The translations under genes were made by a program, and so were the position numbers. DNA of 64,000 nucleotides from Phycisphaerales bacterium (GTDB taxonomy: Bacteria; Planctomycetota; Phycisphaerae; Phycisphaerales; UBA1924). Location: assembly GCA_029260345.1 (NCBI GenBank), contig JAJDDK010000005.1, forward strand, positions 124,001 through 188,000. Reading direction: 5' to 3'. A model generated the notes under the pieces. That model was not told the origin of the DNA. It did not search any database and saw only the letters and a list, made by a program, of their open reading frames with translations. Below, one piece after another: positions 8,274 through 17,026 of the stretch (positions within the stretch are counted from its first letter, which is position 1; the number at the start of each line of letters is the position of its first letter).

Positions 8274-9236
8274 TCAGCGCGTGTTGTCCTTAAAGGTGTG
8301 CAGTTCGAGATCCACGATGAGTGTTTCGTCCGGCCCGATCAGGGGCGGCGCCCCGCGCGAACCAAACGCCAGTGAGGGCGGCACCACCAATCGGCGCACG
8401 TGACGTTCGCCATCGGCGCCCGGCGTCATCCCGCCGCGCATCCCAAGAACGCCGCGGCTGAATCCCTCAAATTTGTTGCCCGGCGCCGGCTGGAGAAACT
8501 CCGCCGTGCGCCCGGGAAGCGACGTTGAATCCACCAGTTTGCCGTCGGCGCCAAAGAAGCTGTACCCAACAATGGCGGTGTCGCCGGCTTCCAGTTCGCC
8601 GCCACGCCCAACGTACATGTCAATCGTGACCAGCCCGTCCGGGGCGATGGTGACGGGCGTGAACTCGTCAACGAGCGGCAGCGAATAGTTCACCGAGTTA
8701 ATCACGTCGCCGCCGGCGCCGCGAATCTCCTGCGACCACGTCACCGAATCACCGCCCTGCACCGTCAGATTGACGGTGCGCGCTTCGCCGCGATGAAACA
8801 CCAGCGGCTGCGGCGTCGACAGCATGAACGAGCCGTCCGACCCCGATCGAAACTCCGCCACTCCCATTGGGATCATGCGATCGAGATCAATCCGCGGAAA
8901 TCGCTCCGGCGCCGCCCACAAGCCCACGGACGCGTCAGCTGGCGTCGGCCAGCCGCGCTCAAGCCGGTGGGGAGGGAAGGTAAAGACCGTCGCCTTGTCA
9001 TCAGCGCCTTCTGCGAAGGTCCACACCTGCTGCACCAGCGGCTTCAATTCCTTGCCGCGCTCAACGATTTCGACGTACACGCACGTTTCCGGACCATCAC
9101 ATGGCGCCGGCGCAAATCGAATCGCGTGAGTGCCATCAGAAAAAGTCGTTCGTGGAAGTGGGGCGGCGGTCGCCCAAGAACCAAAAGAGGCGGCGCCGAA
9201 CAATGCCACGCTTGCTACAAAGACTCGAGTCCTCAT
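8274..9236 (-). CDS. Exported FKBP-type peptidyl-prolyl isomerase
   Basis: A protein of 320 residues with a signal peptide (about 1-25, cleavage near TAAPLPR). The C-terminal 110 residues match FKBP isomerases: VGYSFFGADGKLVDST, the active-site region FEGFSRGVLGMRGG, RRLVVPPSLAFGSRG and the closing TLIVDLELHTF strand. The N-terminal 200 residues are of unrecognised type. It should catalyse proline cis-trans isomerisation during folding in the periplasm. It is transcribed divergently from the membrane zinc-ribbon gene at 9416 and sits 72 bases downstream of the dioxygenase start. Confidence 0.9.
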   Translation of the reverse strand: MRTRVFVASVALFGAASFGSWATAAPLPRTTFSDGTHAIRFAPAPCDGPETCVYVEIVERGKELKPLVQQVWTFAEGADDKATVFTFPPHRLERGWPTPADASVGLWAAPERFPRIDLDRMIPMGVAEFRSGSDGSFMLSTPQPLVFHRGEARTVNLTVQGGDSVTWSQEIRGAGGDVINSVNYSLPLVDEFTPVTIAPDGLVTIDMYVGRGGELEAGDTAIVGYSFFGADGKLVDSTSLPGRTAEFLQPAPGNKFEGFSRGVLGMRGGMTPGADGERHVRRLVVPPSLAFGSRGAPPLIGPDETLIVDLELHTFKDNTR

Positions 9237-9415
9237 GCCCGGAGTTTAGACGACGCACCCGCACTGGAGGCCGCCGAAGGGCGTATCACCATTCAAATCT
9301 CGCCAGATCAAGGGGAAACATCCCATGGAACCGAATGACGCGGTAGTATCGGAGCATCCGGCATGTGCCGTTTCCCTCCACCGGCCATGTAATCCGCCGT
9401 TTCGGGGCCGCATCG

Positions 9416-9973
9416 ATGAGTGATGAACATCCACCGGGTCAGTCCGGGACAACCGACACGTTTCAGTGTTACCACTGCGGCCGGCAGTTTCGGTGGCGGC
9501 CTGAAATCTCCGGAAAGTCGCTCCGCTGTAAGTGCGGCAACAAAGTCCGCTGCCCGGAACTTCAGGACGACACGGTGACGGCACACGCCTCCCTCGAAGA
9601 CACCGTCGCCGACGTCGATCTGAGCCAGGTGCTCGACGCCGTCGAAGTGGACGCCGAACAGGCTGACGAACTCGACCCTGATTTGAAAGAGGTCTTCGAA
9701 GTCCACCGCCGCTACCGCGGCATGTTCGGGCTTTCCCTCGGCGGCGAAGTGCTGCTGTATTTCATTCTTTCCATGCTTGGTGTCGCGTGCGTCATCCTCG
9801 CGATCCTTCTCGGCAAGCACTTCTGGTGGTGGATCGCCGCGGCGGTCTTTGTCGGCCCACTTTCATGGTGGCGTTTCTGGCAGCGCTGGAAGCGCTGGAG
9901 CGCCGGCCGCACCGTCATGGAAGCGCTCGCCGATTCTTTCGGCCTGCGCGACGAAGACGGCGCGCCGAGCTAG
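9416..9973 (+). CDS. Membrane protein with N-terminal zinc ribbon
   Basis: A protein of 185 residues starting MSDEHPPGQ at 9416. The N-terminal ribbon has the pattern CYHCGRQFRW...CKCG, with two cysteine pairs about 20 residues apart. An acidic linker follows, then two membrane segments around residues 110-150 (LLYFILSMLGVACVILAIL and WWWIAAAVFVGPLSWW). It ends with a basic and then acidic tail. I do not recognise a named family. The ribbon differs from the CGYxLxGL ribbons at 17516-20782, so it is not clearly part of that group. It converges on xerC across a hairpin. Confidence 0.7.
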   Translation: MSDEHPPGQSGTTDTFQCYHCGRQFRWRPEISGKSLRCKCGNKVRCPELQDDTVTAHASLEDTVADVDLSQVLDAVEVDAEQADELDPDLKEVFEVHRRYRGMFGLSLGGEVLLYFILSMLGVACVILAILLGKHFWWWIAAAVFVGPLSWWRFWQRWKRWSAGRTVMEALADSFGLRDEDGAPS

Positions 9974-10008
9974 TCACGAAATCCAAGCGCATTCAAAATG
10001 ACAGAACA

Positions 10009-10030
10009 CCCATGGAGTGTCGTCCATGGG
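10009..10030. terminator. Hairpin between convergent genes
   Basis: CCCATGGA at 10009-10016 pairs with TCCATGGG at 10023-10030 around a 6-base loop. It lies between two converging genes, so it may end transcription from both sides. There is no strong T-run on either strand. Confidence 0.45.
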
Positions 10031-10076
10031 CGTCCGGTCGAATCTTCAAGAGTCGTTTGTGGAGGAAGCCGGCTTC

Positions 10077-11102
10077 TTAGCCCGCTTCGGCCCGCGGATG
10101 CGCGTTGTCGTACCCTTCGCGCATGCGACGCGCCGTCAGGTGCGTGTAAATCTGCGTCGTCGAAAGCGACTGGTGGCCCAGGAGTTCCTGCACGCTGCGC
10201 AGGTCGGCGCCATTCTCGAGCAGGTGCGTCGCAAAGCTGTGACGCAGCGTGTGCGGGCTGATCGAAGGATCAAGCCCGACCTGTCGCAGGTACTTGTCCA
10301 GCTTGCGGCGGACCGAACGCGAACTGATGCGCCCGCCGTGCTTGTTCACGAACAGCGGCATGTCCGCCTGGTTCGCCTGGATCGGACCGGCGAAGCGCGG
10401 GTCCTGTTTGGCCATGCGCAGGTAGTGGCGAATCGCCGCCAGCGCGTGTGAACCCAGCGGCACCATGCGCTCCTTCTTGCCCTTGCCGCGAACGAGCAGC
10501 GCTTCGCCGTTCTCGTCCAGATCGCCAAGGTTCAGATCCACCAGCTCCGACACGCGGATGCCGGTGGAGAAGAGCGTTTCAAAGAGCGCGCGGTCACGAG
10601 CGCCGAGCGTGTCCGAGTTATCCGGCGCGGAGAGCAGCTTTTCGATCTGCTCGAGGCTGATCGCCTTCGGCAGACGCTTGCTCTGGCGCGGCGTGCGGAT
10701 CAGCGTCATCGGATTCGCATCCGCGAAGTTGTGCTTCGCCGCCCACTTGTAGAACGAACGCAGCGTCGCGATCTTCCGCGCCATGGTGGCGGGGGAGTAG
10801 CGATGATCCGCGAGGTGATTCAGGAAGCCGCGCACCACATCCGTGGACGCAGATGAAATCAGGGTGGTGATCGCTCCCGGCGCGATCTTCGCAAGCACGT
10901 CGGACGACTGCCCGTTCGTGTTCTTGCGTGCGTCAAAGGCGCGGCGCTCGTTGGCGTCGTCGACCTCGACGTTGTGCTCGTCTGCGAGGAACTCAACGTA
11001 CTGCCGCAGATCGGCGCCATAGCACTTCGCCGTATACGGGCTGAAGTGACGCTCATCGGTCAGGTACGACTGGAATGCTTCGACGATGGGAAGCGTGCTC
11101 AT
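10077..11102 (-). CDS. xerC: XerC/XerD-type tyrosine recombinase
   Basis: A protein of 341 residues with AGGA 8 bases before the ATG. The catalytic set of the tyrosine recombinases is complete: Arg183 in GIRVSEL, Lys207 in RGKGKK, His284 and Arg287 in HTLRH, His310 in GHQS and the nucleophile Tyr319 in QIYTHL. The N-terminal SAM-like DNA-binding domain begins with VEAFQSYL and RHFSPYT. It is about 40 residues longer than usual Xer proteins because of an insertion around residues 47-82. The expected role is chromosome-dimer resolution at dif. No phage or integron genes are near, which fits a housekeeping Xer protein, but XerC and XerD cannot be separated by eye. Confidence 0.9.
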   Translation of the reverse strand: MSTLPIVEAFQSYLTDERHFSPYTAKCYGADLRQYVEFLADEHNVEVDDANERRAFDARKNTNGQSSDVLAKIAPGAITTLISSASTDVVRGFLNHLADHRYSPATMARKIATLRSFYKWAAKHNFADANPMTLIRTPRQSKRLPKAISLEQIEKLLSAPDNSDTLGARDRALFETLFSTGIRVSELVDLNLGDLDENGEALLVRGKGKKERMVPLGSHALAAIRHYLRMAKQDPRFAGPIQANQADMPLFVNKHGGRISSRSVRRKLDKYLRQVGLDPSISPHTLRHSFATHLLENGADLRSVQELLGHQSLSTTQIYTHLTARRMREGYDNAHPRAEAG

Positions 11103-11269
11103 GGCGATCCTTCACTCCGGCGGCGTGGGGCGGATACGTATGCCCGCACGCGGCGAATAAGCCGACTCAGTTGAGGCGGCGGTCCACTTGTTGCCCGGCC
11201 ATCCGTGGCCGACGGTGTCCTCCGTGCGCCGTTGGGCGCCCCCGTCGGTGAACCGGCCGAGCGGGGACG

Positions 11270-12073
11270 TCAGCGGGCCAGAGCCTGCGCTGTGGCGTAT
11301 TCCCGCGCGAGCCGGAGCCGCTCCTCATTGAGCAACCGACCGGTCAGTTGGTAACACGCGAACTTCGTGAACAACTGCATGCTTGCCAGATACCCGCGCC
11401 ATCCAAGCGCAGTTTGTGGATCGCTCCGACCTTCCGCATACGCGCGAACGGCCATGAGCACTTCGTGATTCGCCGCATCAAGATGTTCCGCCGCGACCGA
11501 GAGAGCCTGGTCTCCCGCGCCGGCGTTCGGAAGCCTTCGTTCCGAGGTGGACGAGGTGAGCCGCCGCGGATCTACATCCGCCGCACGTTCGACGAGCCGA
11601 TCCGATCCTGGTCTTCCGTATAGCGCCAGACTCAAGCCAAGTCGAGGCGGCTTATACGGATTCCACGCCGTGATCGAACTGACCACGACGCCATCCACGC
11701 CCAGTTCCAGAGCAAGTCGCCTTGCATCCGCCGCCGACGACACTTCGCTGATGCCCATGGCCTGCATGGCGCCGATCGTTCGATTGACCGGAACCACGCT
11801 GATTCCGCGCACTTCCTGAAACGTCGCCGCCAGCGCATCCGCCACGATCAGCGGATCAAGCAGCCCGACCCCCGACTCATTGCGGGGCGGCGCCACGGCC
11901 CAGAGCACGTCGCCCTGAATCGTTTCGTACGGCGCCACCAGCGAGGCGGGAAACTGAAGCTCAGCCTTCGGCGCACACCCAATGGGCGCGAACAGAAAGA
12001 GAGGAATGAGCAGGGAAAGCATCGCCTTTGCGCGCGATTGAATCCTGACAAGCATGTGCTGTTCAATTGTCAT
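11270..12073 (-). CDS. Putative lipoprotein of unknown function
   Basis: A protein of 267 residues when started at 12073, where AGGA lies 8 bases upstream. The signal is long and ends in a lipobox (FAPIGCAP, cysteine near residue 34). The mature part has repeated alpha/beta elements: IQGDVLWAVAPPRNESG, ADALAATFQEVRGISVVPVNRT, ALELGVDGVVVSSITAWNPY. This arrangement recalls the FlgO/TolB-N-type fold of envelope lipoproteins, but that is only a fold-level impression. It follows the start of xerC on the same strand with about 170 bases between. No partner is evident. Confidence 0.65.
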   Translation of the reverse strand: MTIEQHMLVRIQSRAKAMLSLLIPLFLFAPIGCAPKAELQFPASLVAPYETIQGDVLWAVAPPRNESGVGLLDPLIVADALAATFQEVRGISVVPVNRTIGAMQAMGISEVSSAADARRLALELGVDGVVVSSITAWNPYKPPRLGLSLALYGRPGSDRLVERAADVDPRRLTSSTSERRLPNAGAGDQALSVAAEHLDAANHEVLMAVRAYAEGRSDPQTALGWRGYLASMQLFTKFACYQLTGRLLNEERLRLAREYATAQALAR

Positions 12074-12242
12074 GGCGTCCTGCCAAGTGCTGAAAAGAGC
12101 GAAGTCTCCGCTTCGCCCGGGTGATGTCCTCGGCCGCCGCACGCCTCAGCCATCCATGCTGAATCGGTCGGCCGGCGCTCCGTCCGTGGAGCGGTGTCGA
12201 AAATCGACCCGGTGAGCTTTCACCCGCCGGATCGGGAAAGAC

Positions 12243-13619
12243 TTAGTCGTTGTCGTCGGGAACTTCGACGAGGTTGCCGTTGTTCATGGAGTCGCGCACC
12301 TTGGCGACATCATCCTTCATCGTGTTAGGGCCGGTCGCAGCGAGAATTGCGCGCTCCGGACGCAACGCCCAGATGTTGTCCGTGCCCGAACGATTCGAGA
12401 TGAAATAGATCCGGTGATCGTGGCCCCACGTCGGCATCAGGTTCGTGAAGAGCCCGCCCGTCAGGTTCGCGCGGCCGGTGCCGTCAACATTCGTGATCCA
12501 AAGGTCCGCCGTCTCCGGAGTGCCGCCCGACTGGTGATCGGGATTGGGAACCACTGCAAACGCGATGCGCTGGCCGTCCGGCGAGAACGACGGGTTCACA
12601 CACGCCGCCACCGGGCTGGAAACGATTTCCGTCGGATTCGCGCCTTCGCCATTGACGAAGTCGATCGTCCAGATGCTGAAGAAGCGGTCGCCGCGCTGGC
12701 GCGAGCGCTGGAACACAATCTTGTCGCCTGACGGGCTCCACTCAGGGAGCAGGCCGTATCCAATGAAGTGGCGCACCGCGGGGTTCTGCACTTCCATCAC
12801 CCACAGTTCCCAGCGTCCGCTCGTGTCGCCCAAGCGGCAGTACGTGATGTACCGGCCATCAGACGACCACGACGGATGAAGCTGCGGCGCCGGATCATTC
12901 GTGAGCTGCACCGCCTGGCCGCCCGTCGTGTTCATCAGATAGATGTTCCACGTGCCGTTGCGGTCCGACGCAAACGTGATGCGCGAGCCATCCGGGCTGA
13001 CTGCCGGCATCACGTCATTGGCCGGGTCGTTCGTGAGCTGCGTGATAGTGTGCCCATCAACGCCCTTGCGGTAAATGTCCGCCGTCGGCGCGTGCTGCGT
13101 GCTCGCAAAGATGATGGAATCGCCCGTGGGCGTGATTTCAGGGTCAAAGTCCGCGCCATCGTGGGCGAACGAGATCTGATCGAGGTTGTCAGCGCCCGTG
13201 TGCTGAAGGCCGAACGCCGTCGGGCCCATGTACTTGTCGCTGACTTCACCGAAGACGCTCGCGCCGGGCGTGCTCGCCCACGGCGTGATGATGGTGGCGT
13301 TGCGAACAATCGGCTGACCGTTCGTTCCGACCGCCTCCTGATTGCCGACGGGCGTGAACGGATCGATGTATTGCCCGTCGTTCGGCGTGTTCGCGTTGGC
13401 TTGTTTCGTGTTGGTGGTATCGGTCGCAGTGTTGGCCGCGGTCTTGGTCGGGGTGGTCTCGGCGAGTTTGGCGTCTTTGCCGCCGAAGCCGAGGAAAGAG
13501 CCCACTGATTTACCCATGCCCTTGATCGTCGAGCAGCCAGGCAAAATGGCGAGCGCGGCGACACAGGTCAGGACGGGGGCGGTGCGTCGAATGGTGGTCC
13601 AGGCGGATTCGCGGCTCAT
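12243..13619 (-). CDS. TolB-like beta-propeller lipoprotein
   Basis: A protein of 458 residues beginning MSRESAWTT. A lipoprotein signal ends in ILPGCST (cysteine about 29). After a threonine/asparagine-rich linker (about 55-95) come several PD40 blades: AVSPDGSRITFASDRNG, SWSSDGRYITYCRLG, EWSPSGDKIVFQRSR, SFSPDGQRIAFAVVP and a final IYFISNRSGTDNIWAL. This is the layout of the TolB C-terminal propeller, though the TolB N-terminal domain is replaced by a low-complexity linker. A scaffolding role at the outer membrane or periplasm is likely. It is divergent from queC. Confidence 0.85.
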   Translation of the reverse strand: MSRESAWTTIRRTAPVLTCVAALAILPGCSTIKGMGKSVGSFLGFGGKDAKLAETTPTKTAANTATDTTNTKQANANTPNDGQYIDPFTPVGNQEAVGTNGQPIVRNATIITPWASTPGASVFGEVSDKYMGPTAFGLQHTGADNLDQISFAHDGADFDPEITPTGDSIIFASTQHAPTADIYRKGVDGHTITQLTNDPANDVMPAVSPDGSRITFASDRNGTWNIYLMNTTGGQAVQLTNDPAPQLHPSWSSDGRYITYCRLGDTSGRWELWVMEVQNPAVRHFIGYGLLPEWSPSGDKIVFQRSRQRGDRFFSIWTIDFVNGEGANPTEIVSSPVAACVNPSFSPDGQRIAFAVVPNPDHQSGGTPETADLWITNVDGTGRANLTGGLFTNLMPTWGHDHRIYFISNRSGTDNIWALRPERAILAATGPNTMKDDVAKVRDSMNNGNLVEVPDDND

Positions 13620-14031
13620 GACGTGGTCAACTCCGTGCTCGACTGCTCGCCGCTCGCGCATGACAGCGTGAGGAATGGCGAGGCCACGCTGTTTTCAGCG
13701 GGCGTCTCTTGAGTCGGCTCGGTCTCCGCCGCAACCCGACCCCAAGGCGTCTGTCTACCGGCCACAGGCTCCGCGCCTTCGGGCTGTCGCTCCGCGACGT
13801 CGCCCTTATCGGACCGGCCCCGACCGAGGCTTCAACATTCGCCCCAACTCGGAGACCCACAAGATCGGACGCTCAAGGCGACCAAATAAGTCCCGCCAGC
13901 GTTTTCGGTCATAGTTTTTTCAGACCCCAGTCCACCCCCGACCCTTCCAGAAACCGCGCTGATCGCGCGTAAACGCCGCCGGCGCAGGGCTTCCCGCCCG
14001 TCCGCAGAATCGCGCCGTACCATCGCTTCCA
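13620..14031. other. Divergent intergenic region of 412 bases, nothing recognised
   Basis: It separates the minus-strand propeller lipoprotein from plus-strand queC and must hold both promoters. It has short GC-rich stretches and one T-run at 13915-13920, but no convincing paired -35/-10 boxes, tRNA, repeat copy or protein frame. I looked for a preQ1-type riboswitch ahead of queC and could not support one. Confidence 0.5.
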
Positions 14032-14739
14032 ATGTCCGCGTTCACATCAGACACGCCACGCGCCGTCGTCCTTTTATCCGGCGGCCTCGATTCCGCCGTC
14101 ACGCTCGCCATCGCGCGCCGCGACGGCGCCCAGTGCGTCGCCCTCTCCTTTGACTACGGCCAGCGCCACCGGACGGAGCTTCACGCCGCCGCCCGCGTCG
14201 CCGCCCAGCTCGGCGCCGCGCGGCACATCGTCCTGCCGCTGGACCTCCGCGCCATCGGCGGCTCCGCCCTCACCGCCGACATCGACGTGCCGAAGGACCG
14301 CGACGTCGCGACTGACGAAATCCCCATCACCTACGTCCCCGCCCGCAACCTCGTCTTCCTCTCTATCGCGGCCGGCCTCGCCGAAACCGAAAACGCCGAA
14401 GCCATCTACCTCGGCGTCAACGCCATCGACTACTCCGGCTACCCCGACTGCCGCCCCGACTTCATCAACGCCTTCGCACAATGCGCGGCTCTCGCCACCA
14501 AAGTTGGCGTCGAGGGCCGACCGCTCGCGATCACGACGCCCCTTCTGAAGATGACCAAGGCCGACATCATCCGCACCGGCGCGGACCTCGGCGTGGATTT
14601 TGCACTGACGCACTCCTGCTATGACCCAGACGAGCAAAGCCGCGCCTGCGGGCATTGCGATTCCTGCGTCCTTCGAATGCAGGGATTCGCGGACGCCAAT
14701 ATCCCTGACCCAACGCCCTACGCCGCTGCCCACCGCTGA
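14032..14739 (+). CDS. queC: 7-cyano-7-deazaguanine synthase
   Basis: A protein of 235 residues. The N-terminal PP-loop ATP pyrophosphatase motif is VVLLSGGLDSAV (about 12-23). The C-terminal zinc site has four cysteines: Cys196, Cys206, Cys209 and Cys212 in SCYDPDEQ and ACGHCDSCVLR. YVPARNLVFLSIA and YLGVNAIDYSGYPDCRP are also typical QueC blocks. The enzyme makes preQ0 from 7-carboxy-7-deazaguanine with ATP and ammonia, in the queuosine tRNA-modification pathway. QueD, QueE and QueF are not in the window, so the gene stands alone. Confidence 0.95.
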   Translation: MSAFTSDTPRAVVLLSGGLDSAVTLAIARRDGAQCVALSFDYGQRHRTELHAAARVAAQLGAARHIVLPLDLRAIGGSALTADIDVPKDRDVATDEIPITYVPARNLVFLSIAAGLAETENAEAIYLGVNAIDYSGYPDCRPDFINAFAQCAALATKVGVEGRPLAITTPLLKMTKADIIRTGADLGVDFALTHSCYDPDEQSRACGHCDSCVLRMQGFADANIPDPTPYAAAHR

Positions 14740-14853
14740 GCATCGACAGTTGCACACTTTCGATCACGCTCTGCAAACGCAACAATGACCACGAGCGTCG
14801 CGTACAACCAACCTGACGCCACTTGAGAGACCGCATTCGTTGGAGATTCACAC

Positions 14854-15864
14854 ATGAAATCGCTCGCCCTGCTTGTTTCAATTGCAATGACGTTCACCGC
14901 GGCGGCTCTGGCCCAGACCCCCGCCGCACCGAGCCACGAACACCTCAAAGTCTTTGAGCCGCTGATCGATGCAACCTGGCGCAGCACCGCCGAGACCGCG
15001 TCTGGCACGGCCATCGAGGAGTACACCTTTGAATGGGACGCGGGCGGCGCCTTCATTCTCTTCACGCACTCCCTTTCGCTCGGCGGCAATGAGCGCGTGC
15101 AGCACGGCATGATCGGCTGGGACCCTGACGCAAAGAAGCTGCGCTTCTGGGGATTCCTCGCCGACGGTTCGTTCTTCGACGGGCACGCCATCGAAGGCGA
15201 AGACGACGACATCGCGACGTTTGAGGTGATGTTCACCGGCAGTCAGATGGAGCGAGCGCGAATCAGCATCGGCATGCCGGGCGCCAACGTGCTGATGTAT
15301 GGCCTCACCATGATGCGCGACGACAGCTGGTCGCAGAAATTTGAGCGCCCGTACCAGCGCGTCGTGCAGGAGAGGCGCGACATCGCGATGGTCAACGGTT
15401 TCAACATCTACCGAAAGACTGTTGAGCCGCGCGCGATTGTGGGCATCCGCACCCAGTGCAAGCCGGACGAGATCAGCGCCACGCTCGGCGGTCTCTATGC
15501 CGAGATCAGCGGCTACATGGCCCGCACCGGCGCGGAGTCCGCCGGTCAGCCTCTGGCGATTTATTACGACTACAACAATGAGAACGTGGACTTTCAAGCC
15601 GCGCTTCCGGTGGATCGAGGCGTCAAGAGTGAAGGCCGCATTCAGTTCGGCCAGACCCCCGGCGGCGAAGTCGCGCTCATCGAATACAGCGGACCGTATG
15701 AAGGCATCCCGAAAGCGCACGCCGCGATGGATATTTACTTCGAAGGCAAAGGCCTCGAAGCCAGCGGCCCGCCGTGGGAGGTCTACATCACCGACCCCAC
15801 CACCGAGCCGGACCCAAGCAAATGGCGCACGGACATTTTCTATCCCGTGAAGCCGAAGCAGTGA
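14854..15864 (+). CDS. Exported protein with GyrI-like effector-binding domain
   Basis: A protein of 336 residues with a clear signal peptide (cleavage near ALAQTP, about residue 21). Residues about 30-180 form a beta-rich unit (DATWRSTAETASGTAIEEYTF onward) like the DUF1579/lipocalin-type domains of exported proteins. Residues about 190-335 match the GyrI-like small-molecule-binding fold: VEPRAIVGIRTQCK, ALPVDRGVKSEG, VALIEYSGPYEGIPKAHAAM and a terminal EVYITDPTTEPDPSKWRTDIFYPVK. Such domains usually bind hydrophobic ligands in regulators; here it is secreted and lacks a DNA-binding part. The ligand is unknown. Confidence 0.75.
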   Translation: MKSLALLVSIAMTFTAAALAQTPAAPSHEHLKVFEPLIDATWRSTAETASGTAIEEYTFEWDAGGAFILFTHSLSLGGNERVQHGMIGWDPDAKKLRFWGFLADGSFFDGHAIEGEDDDIATFEVMFTGSQMERARISIGMPGANVLMYGLTMMRDDSWSQKFERPYQRVVQERRDIAMVNGFNIYRKTVEPRAIVGIRTQCKPDEISATLGGLYAEISGYMARTGAESAGQPLAIYYDYNNENVDFQAALPVDRGVKSEGRIQFGQTPGGEVALIEYSGPYEGIPKAHAAMDIYFEGKGLEASGPPWEVYITDPTTEPDPSKWRTDIFYPVKPKQ

Positions 15865-16457
15865 TGGGCGGCGTCGAGCCGTCGCCCCGCAAACCCCTCT
15901 CCCCCTGGGAGAGGGTGGCCGAGCGCAGCGAGGTCGGGTGAGGGCCAAATCTACTTCCTTCGTTGGCGCCATCGTTTTCAAAAGGAACCCGGCCCTCATC
16001 CGTCAACGCTGCGCGTTGCCACCTTCTCCCAAAGGGAGAAGGGTTTTCTCCCTCTCCCCCTGGGAGAGGGTGGCCGAGCAAAGCGAAGCCGGGTGAGGGG
16101 AGTTGTGCGAACAAAGCAACAGCGCCGCGGTTTCAGCAATTGCGCGAACGAATCGACGGCGCCGTGGTCTTGACTGTCTTCAGGCAAGGCCACGCGTTCT
16201 GTGGATTTCAAACGAGAATCGTGGCCTTCTCCGAGAACGGACAAGAGCGCGGCGCCATTGAATCAAACGCCGTTGCACCGGTTCCTCCTCATCCGTCAAC
16301 GCTGCCGCGTTGCCACCTTCTCCCGGCGGGAGAAGGGTTCTGACTCCCTCTCCCCACGGGAGAGGGCCGGGGTGAGGGGCGTTGTGCAAACAAAGTCTCA
16401 TTGGCGCAGAAGTTCTTGAAGCTACGCGTCGTCCAAATCAAAGCCACATCATCTCAG
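15865..16457. repeat. Intergenic repeat block of 593 bases
   Basis: This gap between a plus-strand exported protein and the convergent dinB-like gene holds no gene. It is filled by three pieces of one repeat superfamily: 15894-16043 (A hairpin, spacer, B hairpin), 16050-16337 (full composite with a double-hairpin core) and 16346-16379 (a further A end). The A unit is a CCCTCTCCC/GGGAGAGGG hairpin plus a GTCGGGTGAGGG tail. The B unit is a CCTTCTCCC/GGGAGAAGG hairpin with a CCTCATCCGTCAACGCTGC lead. Confidence 0.85.
16050..16337 (+). repeat. Composite repeat, copy 1 (A unit, double-hairpin core, B unit)
   Basis: The order is A hairpin, joint containing GTTGTGCGAACAAAG, a 99 bp core at 16158-16256, then the B hairpin. 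The core begins GGCGCCGTGGTCTTGAC, turns back with CAAGGCCACG, and after about 25 bases repeats the design in reverse (CGTGGCCTT ... GCGGCGCC). The second arm is somewhat decayed in this copy. The same order occurs at 21205 and, inverted, at 49808. Confidence 0.8.
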
Positions 16458-16928
16458 TCAAACACCCACCCCGAGCCGCGCGCGTTTCTCCACCGCAAAC
16501 TTCCGGTGATGTTCAATGTGCTCGACATACGTCTCCACCAGCGTGCCCAGCGTCTTCAAACCAACCTCATTATGCACGCCGTCGCGCGTGAAGTCTTCTT
16601 CAGAAATCGCACGCAGAATGGACGCCATCAATCGTCGGTTCCCTGCAAACACATCGCACACCAGTTGAATATCCATCGCCCCGTGCGGCAGCCGCTCCAC
16701 AAACGCATTCTCGTCATACCCCAGCAGCAGCGGGCGATTCATCGCAATCACCCGCTTCATGCGCTCACCACCAACCAAATCACTGTCGAGCAAATGACAA
16801 ATCAACTCACGCATCGACCACGCCCCCGGCCCCGGCCGCGCATCAAGATCATCGGCGCTCAATCCCTGAATCAATTCCCGAGGCAAGTCCGCCTGCGCTT
16901 CAAACTTCTCGATCCAAGCACGATCCAT
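16458..16928 (-). CDS. DinB-family protein
   Basis: A protein of 156 residues; AAAGGGG lies about 7 bases before the ATG. It shows the DinB four-helix pattern with three metal-ligand histidines: the first in WSMRELICHLLDSDLVG, the others in the late YVEHIEHHRKF helix. A GPGAWSMRE block precedes the first, as in the DinB_2/DUF664 group. Members include thiol-dependent transferases such as mycothiol or bacillithiol S-transferases, but many have no known reaction. It is on the minus strand just downstream of the peroxiredoxin gene and could share its transcript, with about 100 bases between. Confidence 0.85.
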   Translation of the reverse strand: MDRAWIEKFEAQADLPRELIQGLSADDLDARPGPGAWSMRELICHLLDSDLVGGERMKRVIAMNRPLLLGYDENAFVERLPHGAMDIQLVCDVFAGNRRLMASILRAISEEDFTRDGVHNEVGLKTLGTLVETYVEHIEHHRKFAVEKRARLGVGV

Positions 16929-17026
16929 CGACGACCCCTTTCTTCATTTCCTTTCGTTCCCTGAACTCCTTCCAACTCCTCCTCTGAGCCCTCTGCGCCT
17001 CTGCGGTGAAAAAACGAATCGCCCAA

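Noticed and set aside
13620-14031. preQ1 riboswitch ahead of queC
   Set aside because: I could not find the compact H-type pseudoknot pattern with an A-rich tail and adjacent ribosome site, and queC starts with no evident leader structure.
14878-15999. Open frame of 373 codons antisense to the GyrI-like exported protein
   Set aside because: The plus-strand protein has a signal peptide and recognisable domain; the antisense frame starts inside the repeat block and has no motif or ribosome site.
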